DNA from: a virus
DNA: 64,000 bases
Virus record (IMG/VR): IMGVR_UViG_3300049929_000026
Span: 62,001 to 126,000 of that record
Direction: 5' to 3' (one strand)
Part shown: positions 9,176-17,556 of the stretch, piece by piece
Layout of the letters: every line of letters begins with the position of its first letter
Position numbering within the stretch: position 1 is the first letter of the stretch
Program-made: the position numbers and the translations under genes
Notes under the pieces: generated by a model
Databases searched by the model: none
Told to the model about the DNA's origin: nothing
Seen by the model: the letters and a program-made list of their open reading frames with translations, nothing else

Positions 9176-9705
9176 CAGGCGTCCACGATTTGGATCATTG
9201 CCCCAGTGGGCGCACTGATGATGTGGGCGTTGACGGCCGTCTTCATGGCATTCGCGAGCGCGTTAGCCGTGGTCTGGTCCGTTGCATCGGCGGTCGCGAT
9301 TGTGTTCGTCCCGTCATTGGTCCAATGAACATTGGATGCCGTGTAATGGGTGTTCAGCTTCGCCTTCAGAGCGTTCAGAAGCGCTTCGCAGGTCGTGAGG
9401 TCGATGGCTTTCGCCGTCGCATCCTTAGCAGTTACCGCAGTCTTGTGGGCATAGCTGTCCTGCCAGTGGATGTTCAGGTAGGTTTGCAGCTGGTTCGCCA
9501 GAACCAACGACGTTGCCAGGTCGGTCGCGTTGGCCGCGGTAATTTGCAGGTTGGTCACGATCGGATTGCGGTAATCCGAGGAGTTCGTGGTCTGCGTGGT
9601 GTCGGAGTGAAAGAAAGAGGCGACAGCCGACTCTTGCTTGAGATTGTGCTGGGTAACGAACGCATTGAGGATCGCGTCCGTTTGCCGGCGTACTCGATAT
9701 GCCAT
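9175..9705 (-). CDS. virion-region protein with three internal repeats
   Basis: 176 residues just downstream of the capsid gene. Residues ~55-165 contain three degenerate units about 43 residues long, each with a pattern like DxTT(x)xxLANxLxxxLNxH followed by a Ser/Asn-His segment. This suggests tandem small helical domains, perhaps a decoration or adaptor protein on the capsid. No known family was recognised. A distant resemblance in composition to the 75-residue gene at 11759-11986 is noted. Confidence 0.6.
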   Translation of the reverse strand: MAYRVRRQTDAILNAFVTQHNLKQESAVASFFHSDTTQTTNSSDYRNPIVTNLQITAANATDLATSLVLANQLQTYLNIHWQDSYAHKTAVTAKDATAKAIDLTTCEALLNALKAKLNTHYTASNVHWTNDGTNTIATADATDQTTANALANAMKTAVNAHIISAPTGAMIQIVDA

Positions 9706-9732
9706 CTGTTTTTCCTCGGCTTAGCCTGAAGA

Positions 9733-10737
9733 TCAGGTCTGGATGTTGAGGCGCGCACCGCAGGCGTTGGGCTTGTCGACAACGAGTTGCACGCTGCAGA
9801 GCGACTCGCCTTTGCTCGACGGTCCGGTCTTCGCCAGAGGCTCGAAGCACATATCGAGCGGAACGGAGCCGTAGCCGTCGTCCGGCGAGGTGGCGTCCAA
9901 GATTTCTTGGGGCACACGCGCGTCCGGCAGCGTCTCGATGTGGACGTGGTTCGAGTTCAGGTAGTACAGCGAGTTGGCCGTCGCGTCCTTGGACTTGACG
10001 AACATGCAGCCGTCGATTTCGAGGCCTTCGAAGCCGGCGTCCAGCGTGATCTTGCCGCGCGCCGTGTTGACCACCGTCCAACGACGGTTCGGGTCGAACA
10101 AGTTGGCTATCGCGTTGAACACGTCCGTCGAGCAGATACCGAGATCCGGCTGCTCACCGCACTGGTTGTAGATCTTGCCCAAGTCGCTGCGGATGAGCGC
10201 GAAGCTCGGCGAAGTCAGCGTGCCGGGGTCAACGACCGTCGGCTTCCAGAACGTCTTCGACGTGCGCAAGAGACCGGCGTAGGTGTTGGTGTCCTGAGCC
10301 ACGGCTACATCGAGACCCGCGATCAGGGTGCCAGTGCCAGCGCCACTGAACATGTCCTTTTCGACCAGCGCAGCGAGAGCGGCAGCCGAGTTGACGATGT
10401 TGCGCGCCCAAAGAGCTTGGTTGCCCATCGGGGTGGACGTCGATCGTGCTGCGTCCATCGAGAGCTTGGAAACGTGGATCGGGGCGCGGTAGAGACCCCA
10501 CGACAGCGTGGCCGGGTCCTGAGCGTCCGAACCGAAGTTCGCGGTGTCTGCGCCTTCTGAATAGTTCTCCGCGACCTGGCCGCCGGACTCAGCAACCCAT
10601 GCCACGTTCTTGCCAGAACCGCGGATGATCGGCAGCAGCTTGAGCAGCACAACGCGACGGTTGATCTGTCGAACGATGTCACCCCGGTATTCCTGGGCGA
10701 GCGTGATGAGGGAAAGAATTTGCGGGGTATCAGACAT
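9733..10737 (-). CDS. major capsid protein, HK97 fold
   Basis: 334 residues. The N-terminal helix-rich segment (LITLAQEYRGDIVRQINRR), the ESGGQVAENYSEGAD turn and the WGLYRAPIHVSKLSMDA strand are typical of phage HK97-fold capsid proteins lacking a long prohead peptide. A scaffold-like gene lies just upstream. The palindrome at 10795-10810 sits in the 85-bp gap before it, so capsid translation or transcription may have its own control point. Confidence 0.8.
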   Translation of the reverse strand: MSDTPQILSLITLAQEYRGDIVRQINRRVVLLKLLPIIRGSGKNVAWVAESGGQVAENYSEGADTANFGSDAQDPATLSWGLYRAPIHVSKLSMDAARSTSTPMGNQALWARNIVNSAAALAALVEKDMFSGAGTGTLIAGLDVAVAQDTNTYAGLLRTSKTFWKPTVVDPGTLTSPSFALIRSDLGKIYNQCGEQPDLGICSTDVFNAIANLFDPNRRWTVVNTARGKITLDAGFEGLEIDGCMFVKSKDATANSLYYLNSNHVHIETLPDARVPQEILDATSPDDGYGSVPLDMCFEPLAKTGPSSKGESLCSVQLVVDKPNACGARLNIQT

Positions 10738-10794
10738 GGTTCAACCTTTCGTTCCCGCGGCGCGCGGGTACGTTCTGTGTTCGGAGTTGGCGCC

Positions 10795-10810
10795 GCGGTC
10801 ACTTGACAAC
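10795..10810. promoter_or_regulatory. palindromic site (GTGGTCAnnTGACCAC family)
   Basis: GCGGTCACTTGACAAC, in the gap between capsid and scaffold genes. It is the only copy inside the structural region and differs from the consensus at two positions. Confidence 0.5.
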
Positions 10811-10822
10811 GCGCGGCAGTGA

Positions 10823-11638
10823 TTAGAGGCCGGGGTACTTGCTAGCGAGTGCAGCTGCGCGCTCGTTTGCGCGCCGAACTTTTTCATCGTCGGTGGTCGC
10901 CGGACCTTCGTAGGTCGGCAGGCCATCGCGTCCCGTCGTGATGTGTCGGCCTGGAGCCCCACCGCCACGTTTCGGGTCACCCACGGGGGCAGGAACGAAG
11001 ATCTTGCCCTGCTCGGTACCCAGCCAATGCTTGAGGCCGTCGGCGAGAGGGAGCTGCAGATCTTCCTCGGGCGCGCCCGGATAGGGAGCCTTGCGCACGG
11101 TCACGAGCAGGTTCCCCTGGTCGTCGAACGTGACTCGCTTGTCTGCGTAGAACAGGATCTTTGCGGCGCTATCGGCCGCGCCCTTGATCACTTGGCCATC
11201 CAGCGCGGATGTCAGTGTTCGGAAGGCTGCGTCATCCCGGGATTTCTGCTCGGCCCTTTCGCGGCCAGAACGCTCTTGCGCATGCTTCTGCTCGAGCTCG
11301 GCGTATTTGGCTTCGAGAGCAGACAGGCGGGGATCCGGCTTTGGCGGCGCCAATGGATCGTGATCCGGTTTCGGCGGAGGAGGCGGGGGCGCGAGCTTCG
11401 CGATCACAGGGCTCAGCGTCTCTTCCCAATTCATCGCCTTCAGCGCGTCAGCAATGCTCGGCTGACGCTTCGAATGGCTCGTGATCGCGGCATTGACGGT
11501 CTTGCCGATCGCGTCCATCTGCTCCGCAGAGAACGCGGTAGCCGGAGGAGTGGGCAGCGCGGCCGGCGGATTGCCTGGCGCGGGAGGATCGTCGTGCTCA
11601 GCGAATAGCTGTGACCGATTGCCGAATAGTAGTGCCAT
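10823..11638 (-). CDS. capsid scaffold-like protein
   Basis: 271 residues, highly charged. A Pro-rich linker (six prolines in a row near residue 85) precedes a coiled-coil segment (residues ~105-140, LEAKYAELEQKHAQERSGRE), and the C-terminus is basic. This composition and the location directly upstream of the capsid gene are typical of head scaffolds. No protease triad is visible, so it is not an obvious protease-scaffold fusion. The start is preceded by GAGGT. Confidence 0.6.
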   Translation of the reverse strand: MALLFGNRSQLFAEHDDPPAPGNPPAALPTPPATAFSAEQMDAIGKTVNAAITSHSKRQPSIADALKAMNWEETLSPVIAKLAPPPPPPKPDHDPLAPPKPDPRLSALEAKYAELEQKHAQERSGRERAEQKSRDDAAFRTLTSALDGQVIKGAADSAAKILFYADKRVTFDDQGNLLVTVRKAPYPGAPEEDLQLPLADGLKHWLGTEQGKIFVPAPVGDPKRGGGAPGRHITTGRDGLPTYEGPATTDDEKVRRANERAAALASKYPGL

Positions 11639-11758
11639 GTGCGTACCTCAGCCCTGACGGGCTGTTCACCGATTAGCGAGTGGTGAACTCGTGCTGGCCG
11701 TTGTCGGGTGGCCGGTATCCCGTGCACGCCGGAATGGCGTGTGAGTTTTGGTTTGGCG
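11639..11758. other. gene-free stretch with three short hairpins
   Basis: 120 bp without a supported gene. It contains CAGCCC/GGGCTG with a 4-base loop (11651-11666), GTTCACC/GGTGAAC (about 11665-11690) and ACGCC/GGCGT followed by GAGTTTTGG on the plus strand (about 11727-11757). These may be RNA processing or weak termination structures between scaffold and the small gene upstream. Confidence 0.35.
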
Positions 11759-11986
11759 TCAGTTCGCCGCGATATCGGCGATCAGCGTGGTGACGGCCGT
11801 CGCTGCAGTAGCGTTCGGCGTTCCGCCTGCGTCGACTGGCAAGATTGCCAGAACGAAATCGCGATTCGCAGTGCTCAGCGCACGGCGCGCTGCTTCAGCG
11901 AGGCGCTCGCAGGTCTTCGTGTCCGTAGCGGTCAGCAATGCCAGAACGGCGTTAAGCTGCGACTTCGATGTAGCGGTGAGCGCCAT
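11759..11986 (-). CDS. small head-region protein, unknown
   Basis: 75 residues: MALTATSKSQLNAVLALLTA, an Arg-rich helix, then a Gly/Asn-Ala-Thr-rich C-terminus. Possibly a small capsid decoration or head protein by position. No known motif. It is followed by hairpins toward the scaffold gene and preceded by a 313-bp gap in the minus-strand operon. Confidence 0.5.
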   Translation of the reverse strand: MALTATSKSQLNAVLALLTATDTKTCERLAEAARRALSTANRDFVLAILPVDAGGTPNATAATAVTTLIADIAAN

Positions 11987-12049
11987 TGACTTGTTTTCCT
12001 ACGGAAGTTTTTGGTGACGAATGCGCCGAAGGCGAGCTAGCCTTTGCTG

Positions 12050-12298
12050 ATGAGAAAACCGAAAGACATGAGTGCCATCGATTGTCTCAATGAACGCCCA
12101 CTGCTGGCTTATGCGATAAGCGGCGCAGGCATTGTAACTGCCAGCGAAGTGCTCAGTCGCGAGTCAGCGCTTGACTGGATCAAGTGTGAGAGAGCGATTG
12201 AGCGCGAGTCAGCGCGCTGTAACTTCCGCAAGCCAAACAAGATGACATTGCTGGCGGTGGAATATCGCGTCGCGAGAGTTCACGTGCTCAAGGCGTGA
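12050..12298 (+). CDS. possible plus-strand small gene in the head operon gap
   Basis: An 82-residue frame from ATG 12050, fully within a gap between minus-strand head genes and ending 2 bp from the convergent gene end at 12300. Base composition is visibly less GC-rich than the neighbours. The sequence (DMSAIDCLNERPLLAYAISG, then an Arg/Glu-rich C-terminus) was not recognised. It contains two copies of CGCGAGTCAGCGC about 43 bp apart. It may be a moron-type insertion; RBS is weak and coding status is uncertain. Confidence 0.4.
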   Translation: MRKPKDMSAIDCLNERPLLAYAISGAGIVTASEVLSRESALDWIKCERAIERESARCNFRKPNKMTLLAVEYRVARVHVLKA

Positions 12299-12299
12299 G

Positions 12300-12737
12300 T
12301 TACGCCGACTTCTCTCCGAAGCCAGTCACGTACAATTCGACTGCCGCACCGGCGCTTGTGCTTGAGCCGGCGACGTAAACCAATCGGAAGCCTTCGCCTG
12401 GATGCCCACCGAGGAACGTCGCGGCGGACAGTCCGACAGCGGGGGCGGCGTCCGTGCCTGCGTTCGCAGCGACGATCGTTGTCGAGTCCGCCATTGAGCA
12501 CTTGAGCGAATACCTCACTGCTGCGCCGCCTGCTGCGATCTGTACGAAGTGACACCAGTCGGCCCACACGTTCGCGGCGACCAAGCGTTGTAGGTAGATA
12601 TCGAGCACTCCACCCGTCGCGCCGACAAGCAGCGCGTCGATTCGCAAAGAGGTGAAGCGACCGAGCCCACGCAGTCCAGCACCGACAACGGTGCTGGCGG
12701 CGGCCGGGCTCGTATCTGTGACGTGGAAAACTTGCAT
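12300..12737 (-). CDS. head-region protein of unknown function
   Basis: 145 residues from ATG 12737 (MQVFHVTDTSPAAAS), chosen because it falls 4 bp after the end of the kinase-like gene. Rich in Ala, Gly, Ser and Val with alternating hydrophobic strands, which suggests a beta-sandwich virion protein (decoration or fibre-like). Not recognised. Ends against the convergent plus-strand ORF. Confidence 0.55.
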   Translation of the reverse strand: MQVFHVTDTSPAAASTVVGAGLRGLGRFTSLRIDALLVGATGGVLDIYLQRLVAANVWADWCHFVQIAAGGAAVRYSLKCSMADSTTIVAANAGTDAAPAVGLSAATFLGGHPGEGFRLVYVAGSSTSAGAAVELYVTGFGEKSA

Positions 12738-12741
12738 GGGT

Positions 12742-13113
12742 TCAGCTATTCGCTTCCAAAATCTTCGCACCCCGACGCCGAAGCTCCGGAGCGATCTCAC
12801 GCCAGACGGTCACGCAGCCCTTAGCCATGGTGGCTTGCCCGGCAGTGCGCTCGACAACAGGCGTATCGAGATGAATGATCAGATCGGCAGGGACGCCGTT
12901 CGGGTTACGAAGCAACCACTTCCGCAGCGCTCGCCCCATCGCAACGTTCTCGCAGATCCAAGGCCCCGGAGCGTCGAGCCAAGAGGATGCTCGGAGGGAA
13001 CCCTCCGACCACTCGGTACCGACCAGCTCTTCGCCGTCGTGCACCTTGTAACCCTGGAGTTCAAGCTTGCCGGCTAGGGTTGTTTTGCCCGACCGCGGCG
13101 CTCCGGCTATCAC
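12742..13113 (-). CDS. P-loop NTPase/kinase-like protein
   Basis: About 123 residues from GTG 13113, overlapping the portal gene by ~50 bp; a longer start (13215) is possible. The N-terminus carries a Walker A motif GAPRSGKTT directly after a hydrophobic beta strand, followed by helices and an HLDTP segment after a strand, like small nucleoside- or adenylate-kinase folds. A P-loop kinase between portal and head genes is unusual. Substrate unknown. Confidence 0.6.
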   Translation of the reverse strand: MIAGAPRSGKTTLAGKLELQGYKVHDGEELVGTEWSEGSLRASSWLDAPGPWICENVAMGRALRKWLLRNPNGVPADLIIHLDTPVVERTAGQATMAKGCVTVWREIAPELRRRGAKILEANS

Positions 13114-14653
13114 GATTCGCTCGTGTCGCTGGTGGCGCAACAGGCTGGCCAGGCCGTTCAGTGCCAGTCTGTGGTGCAAATAGAGCTGCTGCAGCTGCTC
13201 GCTCGGCTGCGGCATCGACTGCGGGATCGGTGGTTCCAGCTTCAATCTCCGTCTGGACCTTTGCCTTCGTGGCTTGGTCCATGTCGGGCAAGAGGCCCTC
13301 GGCGAGCTTGTTGAACATCTGCACGCGGAAGGTCCGGCTGGGGATGCTCCCAAACGTCTGGACCTTCACCATGGTATCAACGAGACCGATCAGGTCGGCG
13401 GAGGCGAAGTCGTCCAAGCCCTCGACTGACCACTTGAACCTGTCGCCACGAAGGGCTTCGAGCATGTCGTAAACGCGCTCGATCGTCTCTTTGACGACCC
13501 GCGCATATGCAAGCAGGATCACGCGGGTGGACTGTGCGTCCTCGCTCTTGCTCTCAGCGGTGCGCCCAATGGCTGCAGCGTTGTTCTCGACGCCAAGTGC
13601 CATCTGGTGGGCAAGACGAAAAATCTCGTCCTTCTGTGACGCGATGTTTACGTCGAGCGCCGAAAAATGCGCGGATGGTGGCGCTTGCCAGCCTGCTTTT
13701 TCTTCAGTCCCTAGAACAATTCCGCGGCCAGCTCCGACGGTCTCTTTCACGAACTCCTCGGGCGAAGTTACGTTGTAGACCATCATCGCGTAGCACGATG
13801 TGGCTAGGCTCCAGCTCTGCGCGTTTGAGGCGCGGAAGTGCGAGAGCTGTGGCGTCTTCAATCGGCTTGCGGCCCAAAGCCCACGCGGGAGGTCGATGCA
13901 GACTAGCGGGACCCGGCCGAAACCGTGATCGCGCGTGCCAACGAGTGGAACGACCGTTTCAGGCGGTGGCGGGCGGTCTCGCTCATAGGTCAGGGCGTAG
14001 CTGTCGACACGGTCTGGTAGGTAGTGTTCCCACGTAACAGTGACTTGGTTTCGCTTTGCCGATAGGCCGGCGCGTCGCGCGTCGCAGCTATGAACAATTG
14101 CCCACGCAAGGCGGCCCTGGTCGTCCGACTCCCAGTCAAGGACTTGATTGAACGATAGCGGGCGAAGCCAGCACTCACCTAGTTTTAGGTTATCGAACTC
14201 TGCGCGATTGGCCGGTGGCGTTTGGCCTTCGAGCGGAACTGGTTGTTCGACCGACAGCCACGAAGTGCGGTGGACCATCGCATCGGTCAGGCGGTCCTTG
14301 AAGAAGGCGTCGAGATCAGTTCCGGCCCGATCGCAGTCCTCGCGAAATGCCGAGTAGAAGTCCCCAGGGTCCGGGTTGACTTCTTGCGTCTTGTCGTCCC
14401 GCGCGACGACATTCGGCTTGCTCGTGAATAGCAACGCCGCAAAGTAGTCGATGATCGCGCCGAGGTAGTTGCGGTAGAAGGCCGTACGCTTCCGGAGCTC
14501 GTAGCGAGGCCCCGTTTCTTGCTCCCACTGCGGCAAAAAACGGGTTACCCGCTGCTCAAACAGCTCATCGCCCTCATACAGCGCCTCCAGATCGCGCATC
14601 CGCTCGATATTGCACGAGGGGTGGCGTTGGTTAAGGTCTTGGATGGTGGGCAT
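13061..14653 (-). CDS. portal protein (DUF4055-like)
   Basis: 530 residues, starting MPTIQDLNQRHPSC. Contains the RTAFYRNYLGAIIDYFAALLF helix, WLSVEQP, and a long C-terminal segment typical of DUF4055-type portals. Size and placement directly downstream of the large terminase fit. The portal dodecamer is the DNA entry/exit channel of the capsid. The C-terminus ends in a low-complexity Pro/Ala/Arg stretch. Confidence 0.8.
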   Translation of the reverse strand: MPTIQDLNQRHPSCNIERMRDLEALYEGDELFEQRVTRFLPQWEQETGPRYELRKRTAFYRNYLGAIIDYFAALLFTSKPNVVARDDKTQEVNPDPGDFYSAFREDCDRAGTDLDAFFKDRLTDAMVHRTSWLSVEQPVPLEGQTPPANRAEFDNLKLGECWLRPLSFNQVLDWESDDQGRLAWAIVHSCDARRAGLSAKRNQVTVTWEHYLPDRVDSYALTYERDRPPPPETVVPLVGTRDHGFGRVPLVCIDLPRGLWAASRLKTPQLSHFRASNAQSWSLATSCYAMMVYNVTSPEEFVKETVGAGRGIVLGTEEKAGWQAPPSAHFSALDVNIASQKDEIFRLAHQMALGVENNAAAIGRTAESKSEDAQSTRVILLAYARVVKETIERVYDMLEALRGDRFKWSVEGLDDFASADLIGLVDTMVKVQTFGSIPSRTFRVQMFNKLAEGLLPDMDQATKAKVQTEIEAGTTDPAVDAAAERAAAAALFAPQTGTERPGQPVAPPATRANRDSRSAAVGQNNPSRQA

Positions 14654-14656
14654 CGA

Positions 14657-15985
14657 TCATTGCAGCATTGCGTAACTCGCCGTGCGGCCGAGCATGAGGG
14701 CACTCAGTGCCCACACGAGAGCGTCCATCCGGTCTGGGCTCTTTGAGGCGAGAGCTGGGTCCCAGCTCACCATCTGGTCTTCGAGTTTTGGGAAACATCC
14801 AATGTGGTGGACCTTCCCCTGCTCATAGAGTGCAGCGATCGGCTCTGCTCGAATGGCCTTACCGCGGCTAGCATGGACCTTGGAGACGGGAATGTTTGAC
14901 GCCGCGGTGCGTAGATTGGCTTCGACCAAATCACCACCGTTGTTGACCTCAGCCACCACACGGTCCGCCTTGTGTCTCTTGTAGATGGCGACTACCTGCT
15001 GCGCCCATTGGTTCGGGGTCGCCATGGAAAGCGACCCGTCTTCAATGACGTAGGCGTGCTTGTCGTGCCCAAGTCCAACGCAGATGATGCCGGTCTCGTC
15101 GCTATCTTCGTTTACGCTGACCGCTGGATCAACCGCGACTACGACGCGCCGGAACTCAGGAGCGTCCTTTGGCGCAACACGCAATTGCTCAATACGCCCG
15201 CGCTTCCAAAGCGCTCCCGGGGCGTCGTCTAAAACCTCTCCGTCAAGCTCCTGACGGCCTAGCCGGGTGCCCTCATACTTGCGCACGATCTGCGCAAGGA
15301 AGGTGGGAGCTAGGTTCGCCTGGTTGTCGCGCGTTCGACCGCGCGTCACCACAACGTCTGTGCCCTCACGCGAAAGCAACGAACGGATGATATCCGTCGG
15401 GCGAGGGGTAGTCGCGACGACTGCTCGGGGGCGGCGGCCCAGCCGTAGACCCAGCATTGCCTGGTCCCAAGCCTCTGGGTACCGCCAAGCCGCGAGTTCG
15501 TCCGCTACGAAAAAATCATGTTGTGGCCCACGGAACCGGTCGGGCTCATCCGCCGAGAACAGCGTCGCGCGGGCGCCAGTGCTGGGCCATGTCAGCCGGC
15601 GTTTGCTCGGCTCATAGACGGGCCGGTTCCAAGGCGGAGACTTGGCCAAGAAGCCACTCTCGCCTTCGATCAAGATGTCGCGGACGTCAGCCGACGTCGC
15701 ACCGGCGATCCCGATCCGGCCAGCCCGCTTGGCAGCGACCTCTTCCTGAACGCATTCGACGATCGATCGTGTCTTGCCGAATCCGCGACCAGCGAGGATC
15801 AGCCAGATGAACCAGTTGTCCCCGCCTGGGGTGAACTGTCCGGGCCGGCCCCAAAACCGCCACTCATGGACAAGGGCTTGGCTCTCAGCCTCCGTCAGGC
15901 TTTTGAGGATCCGATCCCGCTCCAGTTGCGGAAGCTGCGCCAGCGACGAGGCCAGCGAGACGTTCGAGAAGTTGGCTTCGGGCAT
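14657..15985 (-). CDS. terminase large subunit
   Basis: 442 residues. ATPase domain: Walker A AGRGFGKT at residues 65-72, Walker B FFVADE at 158-163 and the ATTPRP coupling segment near 191. Nuclease domain: a strand ending in VAVDPA (Asp286) and downstream acidic residues of an RNase H-like fold. Together they pump and cut DNA during packaging. Its start lies within the 3' end of the small terminase gene (101-bp overlap). Confidence 0.93.
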   Translation of the reverse strand: MPEANFSNVSLASSLAQLPQLERDRILKSLTEAESQALVHEWRFWGRPGQFTPGGDNWFIWLILAGRGFGKTRSIVECVQEEVAAKRAGRIGIAGATSADVRDILIEGESGFLAKSPPWNRPVYEPSKRRLTWPSTGARATLFSADEPDRFRGPQHDFFVADELAAWRYPEAWDQAMLGLRLGRRPRAVVATTPRPTDIIRSLLSREGTDVVVTRGRTRDNQANLAPTFLAQIVRKYEGTRLGRQELDGEVLDDAPGALWKRGRIEQLRVAPKDAPEFRRVVVAVDPAVSVNEDSDETGIICVGLGHDKHAYVIEDGSLSMATPNQWAQQVVAIYKRHKADRVVAEVNNGGDLVEANLRTAASNIPVSKVHASRGKAIRAEPIAALYEQGKVHHIGCFPKLEDQMVSWDPALASKSPDRMDALVWALSALMLGRTASYAMLQ

Positions 15986-16421
15986 CGATCGGGATCGGAT
16001 CTCCGTCGGGTCCGCTCAGTTCCTGCTTGGTGGGCGCGTCGAAGCCGAGCGTCTTGGCGCGGCGCTGCTCGATCCGCACCAGACGGTCAACCGCGTCGAA
16101 ATCCCCCGTCACCACGGAAGGCCAAATCCCCTTCATGGCGGTATCCAGGCGTTCCAGGCTGATGGCCTTTTGCTGCTCAACGAACCCGTCAGCGGTGCTT
16201 CTTGTTCTAGCTAGAACGGCGTCTAGGTCGCGCTGAACGGTGGCCAATCCAACCTTCAGGTGCCCGGCTATCTCCCGGACGGTCCACCCCGCAACCCGGA
16301 GCTTGGTCGTCTGCTCCCGACGTTGCTCGATGGCCATCTCCGCGGCCTTCTGCTTCGTCGTTCGCTTCTTGCGGGGCTTTTTGGCTGGCTTCTTCGGCCT
16401 TGGGTCTTGTTCCGTGTCCAT
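15885..16421 (-). CDS. terminase small subunit
   Basis: 178 residues. A very basic N-terminus (KKPAKKPRKKRTTKQKAAE) is followed by a helix-turn-helix (residues ~45-70, WTVREIAGHLKVGLATVQRD) and a central helical oligomerisation region. This is the usual architecture of small terminases, which recognise the packaging site. It is the first gene of the leftward late operon; an inverted repeat lies ~55 bp upstream. Confidence 0.8.
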   Translation of the reverse strand: MDTEQDPRPKKPAKKPRKKRTTKQKAAEMAIEQRREQTTKLRVAGWTVREIAGHLKVGLATVQRDLDAVLARTRSTADGFVEQQKAISLERLDTAMKGIWPSVVTGDFDAVDRLVRIEQRRAKTLGFDAPTKQELSGPDGDPIPIDARSQLLERLAGLVAGAASATGAGSDPQKPDGG

Positions 16422-16474
16422 GGGTGTTCCACGTTTAGCGGCTAGCCCTGGACGATCGATACGGTTTATTGAGT

Positions 16475-16491
16475 CGCAGACGATGTCTGCG
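16475..16491. promoter_or_regulatory. inverted repeat upstream of the late operon
   Basis: CGCAGAC-GAT-GTCTGCG, perfect 7-bp arms with a 3-bp spacer, in the 129-bp gap between the sigma-like gene and the small terminase gene. Candidate operator for late gene expression. It is unrelated to the more common 16-bp palindrome. Confidence 0.4.
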
Positions 16492-16550
16492 TCCAGTCAG
16501 CCGTGCTCATCCCGTGGCTTAAACGATGATGAAAGAATCAACGCCGCGCC

Positions 16551-16934
16551 TTAGTTTCTGAGCGCTTCGTTCACCGCTACCCGCACGCTGGCCCGCCTCG
16601 CGAGCTTCCGCAGCGCATCAAACTCAACCTGGCGAATCCGCTCCCGGCTGACGCCGCCGATTTCGCCGATCTGCTCGAGCGTCATCTCGACGCCTGGCTT
16701 CACTCGATAGGCCATGATGGCTTTCCAATCGATTCCGCCGGCTCGGGATGGTATGCAGCCCAATCCGAGGTGCGCGGTTGATCCGCAGCGGCGGCAGTAC
16801 ATCGGCGCTTTCTCGGGCGTTCGTGCCGGTATTGCCTGCAAGGACGGAGGCGATGCTGGGCGGCTTTTGCCCGCCTTCTGCTCGGCTGCTTGCCGAGAGC
16901 GCTCCCGCCTCAATTCCCTGCCTGACTTCTTCAC
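16551..16934 (-). CDS. sigma-70 region 4-like protein with zinc knuckle
   Basis: 127 residues from GTG 16934, which overlaps the stop of the gene upstream. Basic N-terminus, a CRRCGSTAHLGLGC knuckle near residues 47-60, then a C-terminal helix-turn-helix (EQIGEIGGVSRERIRQVEF, then ALRKLAR) that closely matches region 4 of sigma-70 factors, the -35 recognising part. Placed next to the late operon start, it could be a late transcription regulator. No region 2 is present. Confidence 0.65.
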   Translation of the reverse strand: MKKSGRELRRERSRQAAEQKAGKSRPASPPSLQAIPARTPEKAPMYCRRCGSTAHLGLGCIPSRAGGIDWKAIMAYRVKPGVEMTLEQIGEIGGVSRERIRQVEFDALRKLARRASVRVAVNEALRN

Positions 16935-17200
16935 CGAGTCGCCCGGTCCTCGGCATCGTTCCGGCGCATCTGCCGGGCAATCCCGAATTCCCCAATCTTC
17001 GCCTTGAGCGTGGGCCATCCCATCGCTGGGGTGGGTTCTGGGCGGTGCTGGCCGGGGGTGTGTTGGTCGGCGTAGAGGGTTCGTTGGCGGCGCTGTTGCG
17101 GCTTCTGTGGGCTCATGCTCGTGGCTTGAGGGGTGAGGCAGGGTGGGTAGGGGTGGTCAGGTGACCGCTTGGCCTGGCGCTTGCTTATGCCGTCCCTCAT
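16931..17200 (-). CDS. small unknown protein
   Basis: 89 residues, ATG 17200 overlapping the stop of the upstream gene. Basic, Pro/Gln/Arg-rich N-terminal half; the C-terminal 30 residues (MGWPTLKAKIGEFGIARQMR) look folded. The palindrome at 17153-17168 lies inside its 5' end, so the true start could be the ATG at 17119 or 17023. Not recognised. Confidence 0.4.
   Translation of the reverse strand: MRDGISKRQAKRSPDHPYPPCLTPQATSMSPQKPQQRRQRTLYADQHTPGQHRPEPTPAMGWPTLKAKIGEFGIARQMRRNDAEDRATR
17153..17168. promoter_or_regulatory. palindromic site (GTGGTCAnnTGACCAC family)
   Basis: GTGGTCAGGTGACCGC, one mismatch to the full palindrome. Located near the 5' end of the short gene upstream of the sigma-like gene. 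Confidence 0.55.
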
Positions 17201-17556
17201 GAGGGAAACAACGAAGGCTCGACCGTTGGCTGATTTCTACACGCAGCACCTGGGGACTCCGACGGCTGGAGCAGGGACTGCGGAGCATCTGACCTACGTC
17301 CGCATGCGGCGCGTCCAGATGGCGTCAGGAGCTTGGGGCTGGGCTCAGCGCTCGGTGCCTGGACAGAACCGGCGAAGCGCTGGGGCTGGGGTGCGGCAGC
17401 TCCGATAGCTGGGGGCGCCCAGGTGATTGGGGCTTCCTGTCGCCGTACCGAGTTCCCGATGCGCATCCCCAGGAAGAGCGGGGCTCCGTGCGACCCGCTT
17501 TCTATAGACGTGCAGCAAAACCGTGGGCGATCACGTCCCAGTTGCGTCTCGATCAA
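17197..17556 (-). CDS. small unknown protein, Pro/Ser-rich
   Basis: 119 residues from a TTG at 17556, overlapping the previous gene by 26 bp and the following one by 4 bp. Composition is dominated by Pro, Ala, Ser and Arg with no recognisable domain. The 4-bp ATGA junction with the next gene supports translation, but base composition is ambiguous. Confidence 0.35.
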   Translation of the reverse strand: MIETQLGRDRPRFCCTSIESGSHGAPLFLGMRIGNSVRRQEAPITWAPPAIGAAAPQPQRFAGSVQAPSAEPSPKLLTPSGRAACGRRSDAPQSLLQPSESPGAACRNQPTVEPSLFPS

